Shown here: positions 56,601-64,000 of the stretch, in pieces | Layout of the letters: each line of letters begins with the position of its first letter | Numbering within the stretch: position 1 is the first letter of the stretch | NCBI GenBank assembly: GCA_947561715.1 | Contig: OX387198.1 | Span: 5,146,001 to 5,210,000, forward strand | Direction of reading: 5' to 3' | Source: Ascidia mentula | Lineage: Eukaryota; Chordata; Ascidiacea; Phlebobranchia; Ascidiidae | DNA: 64,000 nucleotides | The notes under the pieces: generated by a model | The model's database searches: none | Told to the model about the DNA's origin: nothing | The model's input: the letters and a program-made list of their open reading frames with translations, nothing else | Position numbers and translations under genes: made by a program

Positions 56601-59600
56601 TATCCTGATCTAACAGAACAGAAAAAATCATGAGACCAAGTATAACTGAACAGCTCTCAAGATGTTTAAAATCAGAAAAATATATTTCGCGCTACAAAAA
56701 GGCATCATCAGTTTCTTTTACCGATTTTTCATCATGAGATTAATGCATAAAATTTCGTTTTCAAAGGCACTTTAAGATATTACTAAAAACTGGAAACAAA
56801 TTTTAACCACCAACGTAAATGACGAATTATGTTGCTCGCGAAACAGGATACACTTGTAGCCCAAACTAACAACACACTACATTTACTTGTGGGCGGTGGG
56901 CGGGTAGATATGGGAGTTGTAGCCGTAAAATTGGTGTTAAAGTCTGTGGTAAAGTCGGTGAATGTGGTGGTTGGCAAGGGTGTGGTTACTGGAATCGGCG
57001 TTGGAATTGGAGCATCTGAAAAAAAATTGTATCTCCAACTTACATGATTAAAGATGATGTCGAAAGCCTGTCAAAGTAATGTTAACTGGAATTCGAGCAT
57101 CTGGAAATAATTTTAGGCCACTGAGTAAAACTTGGAAAATCAGTTTCTCGATACCTTGCTAATCTATCAGAAGTTTGTTGAATCAGTTAATGTGGTAAAG
57201 CTGTTCAAATGATGGCTAAGTTTTCATTGTTTTTCATGATGTTTATTTTAACTTTGTCAAAATGTTGAACGAAGACAAAATAGATGCAGTAAATTGTGTA
57301 CACAGTTTAGGGTTAGTAAATAAGGTTTTAGCTATTTTAGTTGATAACATCAAATTAAATTACAACAAAATACTTTACAAAAAAGGACAACTAAACAATA
57401 GAGATTGGCCAAGCTGAAGACTATCACTGATCTTGTGAAACCTTTTTTATACCGAAAATATCTTACCATTGAATGCATAGGCGCCAATGATCATCGCGGT
57501 TTCGCGCAAAGCGCCCTCAATCTCCCAACGACTGATGAATTGCCCAGATCTCCTACAAAGTTTGTATTTCTTATTAGCAATAGAACTAAACAAGGCCTTG
57601 TGTTTTTCCTATTCATTGCCTTACTTAGATAAAAGCATGTAACCCATGAAGATGTTTCTGATTGGCACGTAACTCCTCGCTGTTGCACGGTTCAACAGGT
57701 TGTTCTGATCGCTACTGGTGACGTCAAGACTGAGAAAAACCGGTGACGAAAACCACTAAAAGAAAAAGTCAATTAAATACAATCGTGTACAATTCATGAG
57801 GCTTCAGCACAAAAACAGTGAGCACAAAAGTAGGCTGCCAACAGTTGTGCATACTTTAATAAGAATCGTTCTTCCGTCACACAAGTTCTCCTAACTTGGT
57901 CGTTGGTTTCGCCGCACGATGTCGCTCAAGTTTTGGATTTATGTAATTATAAATCTTAGCTCTGGGAAGGCATAAACGAAGTAAGGACTTTTAGAAGAAA
58001 TGACAAGCGGAGTTTATATTTTCAATTCCTTGTTTTTTGCAAACACAAAAACCTACGTTTTTGCTTCAAAAAAGTTTACCCGCTTCCCGTGCTCGACACA
58101 GACTTTTCAGAGAAAAAGTCAAATAGACTCACAGCAAAACTGGAGACAGTAAAATAAACTTCTCCAATGGTTGGATCGTTGGTTCCATACAGTTGGAAGA
58201 CTTCGTAATGGATTGTGCAGTTCAAGGTAATCGTTCCATTCATTCGAGCCGCGCTCCCGCTGTTGTCTGCTCCAGCATTGGAGATAACCTGTAAATATTT
58301 TTATACGTTTTAATGTTACAGTGACAATAAAAACGGTAATTGTTGCTTCGATTTGGTACTTACCCTCCAGTAACTAATCTTGTCATTCATAAATAAACAA
58401 TACTTTGTAAAGTAGCAATCGTATATAAAACTAAGAGCCAATAAAAAATGAAAAGTTTCGTCAATCTGGACACACCTGAATAGTGTAGTTGTGGGAGGTA
58501 CTGTTCTCTCCTACATATATGAGGGTGACAAACGGGTGGCTTGCGGATGACGCATAGGCAAAGTCATTCAAGCTGTGAAGAGTATGTTTGATGATTTAAA
58601 AGACTAATCATTTAATTAAAACCGATCTTGCTTTCAATAAATTCTTATGTGTTGTGTTTTAAAAATATTGTATCGGTGATTAACCATTTGCTACAAAATT
58701 TTGATTTTTATAACGTTCTGACATACCTTGCAGACTGTCCGTAATAGATACCATACGACGGCGAAACTTTGCCCACAGACACCTAAAATCAGGATGGCGC
58801 AACATTTGATAAAAATACAATAATCAAAACAGTTTTGACCATAAAACGACAAAAGTATCAAAGAAAAATTAAAAAAATTCAGCATGTGGTGACCCACGGA
58901 TTTTTGTCAGATATCCAAAAATTCTTAACTGGATGTAACACTCTTTCAAAAACAATAATATTTCTGTTTATTCTTGTGCAAAAATTGCACTCACGCTATA
59001 ATCGTCTGCCATTCTTAGTGAGTAAGTTTAGATAGAATAAAGGTAGCTTTAAGTTTTATTAGGTGCTGATTATTCCAAAAAAATAATGTGGAGTTTGCGT
59101 TTACTTTGCCGTGACAATATTTAATCAAACAACGAGGATTAAGTAAACAAAGTAAGTCTTAATACATTCTCTCATCCATCCGTTACACAACAGTTACTTA
59201 CAATGTTTCCACGATCGTACATATCATTCCCTCCGTCCAGGATGCTATTCAAATTTCCATCATAATTATAAGAATAGAAATTGGTTACTTGGCTCCTAAT
59301 CCGTTGGCCTAAGCCGCGAATAGCTTGAACGGAGCGGGAAACAGGTCTTAGCAAAGCAGTTGGTGGGGACGTGGTTGTAAAAGGTACTGTATTTGTGAAA
59401 GGACCTGTAGTTGTAAAAGGTACTGTAGTTGCTTGAGGGGTTGTAAAGTTCGGGGTCACCAAGTCGGGGAGTGGACACTCGACTGTAAAAGAGTATGTGG
59501 CGTTAAATAAGTGTTTGTGATTTCCTGGGTTTCAAGGATGTTTTATTTACAACAACGAACCAATATCGTAGATAAATGCATGGAGCATGCTGTAAAGAAC

Positions 59601-61716
59601 AGTTCTCACTTCGTATTCCATGATTTGCCTTCCAGGCCACCTGCACAAGGAAATAAGACATTTTTCGTGCCGTGGTTCATAAACTCAAACAACCACAACA
59701 TCACTCTTAAACAATCCCAATGTAGTGAATACCTTGAAAGAAGAGTGTAGCCAAGGAAGACGTTACGTGGAGAACTTTCCAGGCTCACTATGTTTGTAGT
59801 TGGATCTGTAATAGTCGCGAATGAGGAAGAAAAATTTCCCTTTGTAGAATTCCAGCTCTACAGCATAAAGTCATCGTTAAAAATACACAAAACATAGAAA
59901 ATGTGCACTTGCTAAACTACTTGGGTCAAGCATGCGATACAGTCATTTTTTGCGTGTATTTTGATATTAAGCTGTTGTTGTTTGTTGAACGTTATTTACA
60001 CCTTCACTACCTCATCGTCATTTGCTTGATAAAGTTCAATACTTACTGGGTCACTGACGGTGTAGTAGACTTCACATATAGTAGGATCGCCTGCTCCATA
60101 TATTTGGAAGACTGCGTAGCTCAACGTTACATTGCCATAGTGCATTGTACCGTTGAACGTTGCAATATTTCCGGAACGATCTGCACCGGTTCCGCTATTA
60201 ACCTACAACATTGTTTTAATTAATTCATTGGCATCATTTTCTTAATAATCGCCAACTAATTTCTTAGCCTCCTTGGTACTGGATATAAAATGCTGCTGCA
60301 TTTGAAATTTATAATTAAAAATACATTGGCAAACATAACACTACGAACCAGGATGGAATAGCTTCCGCCAGTGTCTCCAATCCACATAAGGGAGTTGAAG
60401 GGATAACCATCGTGTATGCCAGCTTGATACCCGAAGCCGCTGTAAACAAATTTACATTTAAAATGCAACAGGATTTTCACGAAGTTTCCTCGGAAATATT
60501 CTCGCGAACACATGGTTAATGTGGCATTTTCACTTACTTGAAAACGTTGTTATATCTTGCTTGAACGAAAAAATGATCGTAGCCACTAAACGACACCTGA
60601 AATCCATTCGCGCATGTAAGGTATTTACGTAAACAAGTGCGCGTAAGTTGCATCATACACACTCCTTATTGTAAAATAACTAATCTTTTAATGTTCTTAA
60701 TAATGATCTATAAACTAATTTTTTTCCACCCAATGTAAGCAGTAGTGTGTCGAGAGGCCATTAAAAACTTCTACGATTTGGAATATTTTCCTCTACCGTA
60801 CCAACTACGTACAGGAACGGGTGAACTTTACAGTTTTATACCCAACATGAAGATGCAATAAAAAACAGCACTTAGTGTGTTACAATTCCTCAGAGTATGC
60901 AGTAACTATGGGTTTAAAACATGAAGATTTATTGAGATTTAAGTAAGGGTACAGTACCTGATTTCCGCCATCATACATGTCATTGCCTCCGTCACTGATT
61001 CTGTTAATTCCGTCGTAGTGATAATAATAAAATTCGGAGTAACTGCTTTGGACCGACGGAGCTTGTTGGTGTAGGGAGTAGAGGACGCATCCAATAAACG
61101 TGTCATCTACAGGAAAAGGAAATAGTTATAATTTTCATAGACAATCACCCGTAACTCCCAATGGAAAATTACTGGACTCAAAAGAATTTTCGAGTTAAAT
61201 TTATTTTCAATAACCATAAAACACCCACTTACTATTCGGGGGATGGCGCGTCGGAACCGAACCTGCGAAAGAACAAATTTAAGATTAAAGTTAGTTCAAG
61301 CAACTTGATAGTTGACTCGTTATGACTTAAAGGCCGAGTGGTAAAATGTCTCCCAACGCGCAGTGGAAGCGTGATTACATCCATAATGTTTCGATAGAGA
61401 AACTTACTGTTTGTGGGTGGCGTAAAAGTAAAGTTTCCTGGTGGGGGAAGTGTAAAGTTTCCAGGAGGAGGACGAAGTGTAAAGTTTCCAGGAGGAGAAG
61501 GAGGAGAAACCGTGCCGTTTCCGGAAGGTGGAGAAACTGTGCCGTTTCCGGAAGGAGGAGAAACTGTGCTGTTTCCAGAAGGAGGAGGAGGAACTGTAAA
61601 GTTTCCAGGAGGAGAAGGAGGAGAAACTGTGTCGTTTCCAGAAGGAGGAGGAGGAACTGTAAAGTTTCCAGGAGGAGAAGGAGGAGAAACTGTGCCGTTT
61701 CCGGGAGGGGGGAGAC
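51534..61716 (-). CDS. Three-module paralog of the giant secreted protein, with Pro-rich N-glycosylated N-terminus; family not recognised
   Basis: Minus-strand gene of about 30 recognised exons, roughly 1,300 residues. The Pro-rich exon 61716-61410 and a short linker at about 61266-61236 (SVPTRHPPN) lead to three modules. G1 (about 61107-59560) starts DDTFIGCVLYSLHQQAPSVQ. G2 (about 59483-57458) has a Thr-rich linker and then RSVQAIRGLGQRIRSQVTNF. G3 (about 56400-54240) starts DDTFVGSVFTCLHYSSYSIT. A linker exon between G2 and G3 lies at about 57017-56893, and one after G3 at about 54165-54076 (PPPPTPTPTFSPTFTTPTGS). The order is type I, type II/III, type I. The seven C-terminal exons match those of the giant gene in number and in the phases worked through, and the gene ends at a TAA whose last base is 51534. 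It lies head-to-tail about 1 kb upstream of the giant gene, so the pair arose by tandem duplication. The first exon is uncertain; see the 52-bp candidate at 61893-61944. Confidence 0.78.
52167..52252. mobile_element. Tiny inverted-repeat element in a C-terminal-region intron
   Basis: Arms of about 25 bp (52167-52191 and 52228-52252) share ATTCAAT.ATTCA and GCTCTTCTGG with their complements, around ~36 bp of loop. The GCTCTTCT..GCAAA and CGAC.TTTCGG words also occur in the foldback at 21116-21423, so they may be related. Confidence 0.5.
54868..54957 (-). repeat. Diverged second copy of the SINE-like body
   Basis: This intron segment of the three-module paralog shares an ordered set of words with 24108-24200, including GGATCAGCCAC, GGCTT.GCA.CC and TTTGA.AAATC. 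Orientation is the same. A clear tRNA-like head is not retained. Confidence 0.5.
61331..61395 (+). repeat. Degenerate tRNA (Leu/Ser class)-like A-box segment
   Basis: The word AAGGCCGAGTGGTAAAATG resembles the D-arm of class II tRNAs (GGCCGAGTGGTTAAGGC). A degraded B-box-like GATTACATCC follows ~40 bp later. It sits in the intron after the Pro-rich exon. Likely a remnant of a tRNA-derived SINE, weakly supported. Confidence 0.35.
61410..61716 (-). repeat. Coding minisatellite: Pro-rich exon with ten N-glycosylation sequons
   Basis: A single exon of tandem units about 27-45 bp long, strongly purine-biased on the plus strand (GGA-rich). In the phase fixed by both splice sites it reads as repeats of PPSPPGNFTVPPPPSGNDTV and variants. 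There are ten Asn sequons (NFT five, NGT three, NST one, NDT one), and an NSS spans the next splice junction. Other frames are also open but give Arg/Ser-rich or Gly-rich products that do not join the next exon. The expected result is an extended, N-glycosylated stalk near the N-terminus. Repeat number is likely variable between individuals. Confidence 0.8.
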
Positions 61717-61892
61717 CTACGAAACAACAAAATAAATATTTTTATCGATGGCAAAAATACTATGCATACGACAAGAAAAGAGAGGGGTGCTGTTAAACAA
61801 AATTGATTTTATTGGAAAACTAAGACTTCGTCCCATTTAGCAGGGTCTGGGTTACATTGGCTGTTCCTGGTAACATGATTTTTACATTTTAC

Positions 61893-61944
61893 AGACAGTT
61901 AGGCATGCACAACTGATTGTGGCGTTCATCTTGTTTGTTTGCAT
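61893..61944 (-). CDS. Candidate first exon (signal peptide) of the three-module paralog
   Basis: An ATG at 61944 opens MQTNKMNATISCACLTV and ends at a GTAAAA donor after one extra base, the phase needed by the Pro-rich exon. It is 52 bp long, exactly the length of the signal-peptide exon of the giant gene. Hydrophobicity is only moderate, so the real first exon could lie elsewhere or beyond the window. Confidence 0.3.
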
Positions 61945-64000
61945 AGCGAAACATACAAGCTCGCAATTCGTTATTGAGAAAAAAACACAATGTGCAAAGT
62001 ATATTCTTCCAGGCAACACATTTTTAATAAGATCATTCCTTTTTATGTCACATTGTATATTCAGCTTTATTAAGTTAGCATAGCTATTTTATGATTTACT
62101 ATTATATTTTACACAAATTGGCGTTTACAACGAACTACCTGACAAGTTTCCAAAGCCCATGGGTTCACAGAAATGTAATAAATTGTTTATTAATTAATTA
62201 CTTTCAGCGTCTCTTGTACTCAACACACTATTATAATACTATTAACACTGGCGAGGACAGAGTGTTGGACTAAAATGGTATATTTTCTCGTCACACGAAG
62301 TTTCTACAGGAGCACGTGTGTCATATCAAGACTGGAAAACAGCGCAAACAACGCGGCGAATTCCCCCAAAGTGGAGGACAGGAGAGAGAACAAAAGCGCC
62401 TTACCCTGTCAGCAGTAAATCACGCGAAACGGGTTGGATTAGAAGGAGAAAGGAGGAATGAGAAAACCGTTGGCGGCATTTTTAGAGCTTTTAAACACGA
62501 CTTTCGAAACCGAAACTTTGCCCTTCAATTACTCACCCTTAATAACATTGAATTATTTTGTCTATACTTCTGTAAGCCTAGCATGTCGGTGCTTGCGTTG
62601 TGTTGTGCGGCACTCATGACACAAGGGATAAAATTGTGGAACGACGGGTTTTGGATTAGGACATTGAGACAATTTCGCTTTTGTCCAAGGCAATTGTGGG
62701 TTTGATCGGTTTCATTAAACCGCATTTCTTTACCAAAATACGACCATATCGATTGTTGTTGTTCTTACCAAAGTGCCATTTATTTTAGTGGTAAGAACCA
62801 ACCAGTTAATTTACGCAATGTGGGTTGAAAGAAGCGTTTGAACAGGGCTGCTGAGGAAAAACCTGTAGCATCGTGCTATATCTTCCAGAACGGCTCAGGT
62901 TACCTTAACGAGGAAACCGACCCAGTGTACCGAAGAACGCAATACGATATCTAACCCTATCAAATTTTTATTCGTACTTTTCGGGCCTTTTCGGTATCGC
63001 CAAAAAAATACTAGAAAAGGCAAAAAACAATAAGTGTTCTTCGCCAGCAACAAAAATCTTGGAAACAAATGTTTGGGATCACGAAGGCGAGAGAACAGTT
63101 CCACTACAACAAAAGTTACAAGCGCATAGCTATGAGACACAAAAAGTTACGTTGCGTGTTAATAGCACAAAATAAACCGTTCTTCTTACAACAAAACGAG
63201 GCACGACACACAAACAAAAAACCTTTTCTCATTAGCCACAAAGGAAAGTAAGGACAATGAATTCGGTGGGCATTTCCTTGGACCTCGGTCACGGTTTGGT
63301 GATTTTTAAAGGAAACGCGGTGCGTTTACCTACCCCCGCACATTTTTACCACCAAAACCATCAAGAGTGACCTATTTTCAATGAGGCAAAACACTGCATT
63401 TCATTTACATACTTATCACAGACATGCATGTCGGAACTATTTTACCAGTGACGGGGTCCATTTACGGTAAGAATCCACACAGTACTATATTCCAGTTTTT
63501 AAATTTGTATATATTTTATTATCGTGGTCTGCACGTTGAACAGACGAGATGCTTTCCCCTAAGTTAGTGGTTCTCTGGGGTGGCTCGCGGCCGAGATGGT
63601 TTGAGGGGGTCCGTGAATGCAAAAATATCAAATTATTTTAAGTTTGTTCTATACATTCCTATTTGTCATATCCATTTGTACACAACGCATGTCGCACCCA
63701 TTGGTAACTCAAAGCGTCTAGGTCAACTTGCGTAGGATTCGCAGACTTCATAAACGACAAAGAAATATGGTTAAGAAGTACGGTTTAAGATTTAATGGAT
63801 ATCCTAAGCTCCTATAGTCGTTAGAATGTGTTTTACGCTTGGCAGAAGGTCATAAGTCATATCTACTTGATATCAAAACAAGTCGGATTTCCAAAAGATA
63901 TTAAACAAACAGTTCGTGGCCGAACGTTCTTTAGTGTTTATTGAAGCGTTTTATGTCAAAGAGAACAGAAAATGAATCCCTCTAACTGAAGGATTTTATT
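61945..64000. other. Right flank, no gene recognised
   Basis: Open frames here are short and show no recognisable residues or splice pattern. The region should contain the promoter of the three-module gene and possibly its true first exon. No RNA gene or clear repeat was found. Confidence 0.5.

Noticed and set aside
61346..61796. Long plus- and minus-strand open frames giving Arg/Ser- or Gly/Pro-rich proteins
   Set aside because: They are alternative frames of the purine-biased minisatellite. The minus-strand frame fixed by splice sites at 61716 and 61410 joins the gene and has regular Asn sequons.
62316..62705. 129-residue plus-strand open frame
   Set aside because: Basic, low-complexity beginning, no family residues and no splice partners; likely chance.

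Overview
The window is nuclear DNA of an animal: AT-rich, with small exons, short introns bounded by GT..AG, and no bacterial-type gene packing. Products include an SLC6 neurotransmitter-type transporter, gamma-glutamyltransferase and RANBP1. A compact invertebrate chordate such as a tunicate (Ciona-like) would fit the short introns and gene sizes, but nothing here proves the species. All gene models below were built by hand from conserved residues, splice sites and intron phase; no alignment or transcript data were available.

Layout. (1) 1-1441, minus: the 5' four coding exons of an SLC6 Na+/Cl--dependent transporter that runs off the left edge. (2) 1442-5727: no gene seen, a few short duplicated stretches. 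(3) 5728-11512, plus: a complete 12-exon gamma-glutamyltransferase (GGT), with a ~240-bp hairpin (foldback) element in one intron. (4) 12688-13966, minus: a complete 6-exon RANBP1, convergent with GGT. (5) 15177-50494, minus: one giant gene of roughly 106 exons encoding a predicted secreted protein of about 4,300 residues. It has a 17-residue signal peptide, short Thr/Pro linkers, 15 copies of a ~220-residue module, and a ~335-residue Cys-rich C-terminal region. (6) 51534-61716 (perhaps to 61944), minus: a tandem paralog with 3 modules, the same C-terminal region, and an N-terminal Pro-rich exon carrying ten N-glycosylation sequons. (7) 61945-64000: nothing convincing.

The module pair of genes is the main item of interest. 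I do not recognise the module as a named family. Each copy is built from six exons with the same order and phases. Its signatures are an Asp/Gly-rich DGGNDMYDGGN-type motif, a YPF/HPFxxLMWI motif, a GAD...EYxVFQ...DPTIxEVY segment and a GY(T/M)LLS(R/K) segment. In the large gene, three module subtypes (I, II, III) form a ~5.4-5.7 kb triplet repeated four times. Two inner triplets are almost identical even in introns, so expansion or gene conversion is recent. Thr/Pro-rich linkers and many N-x-S/T sites suggest a glycosylated extracellular or mucin-like matrix protein. This role is inferred.

Introns carry small repeat elements: three foldbacks, tRNA-derived SINE-like copies, and a direct-repeat element containing the 3' half of a tRNA-Leu with CCA.
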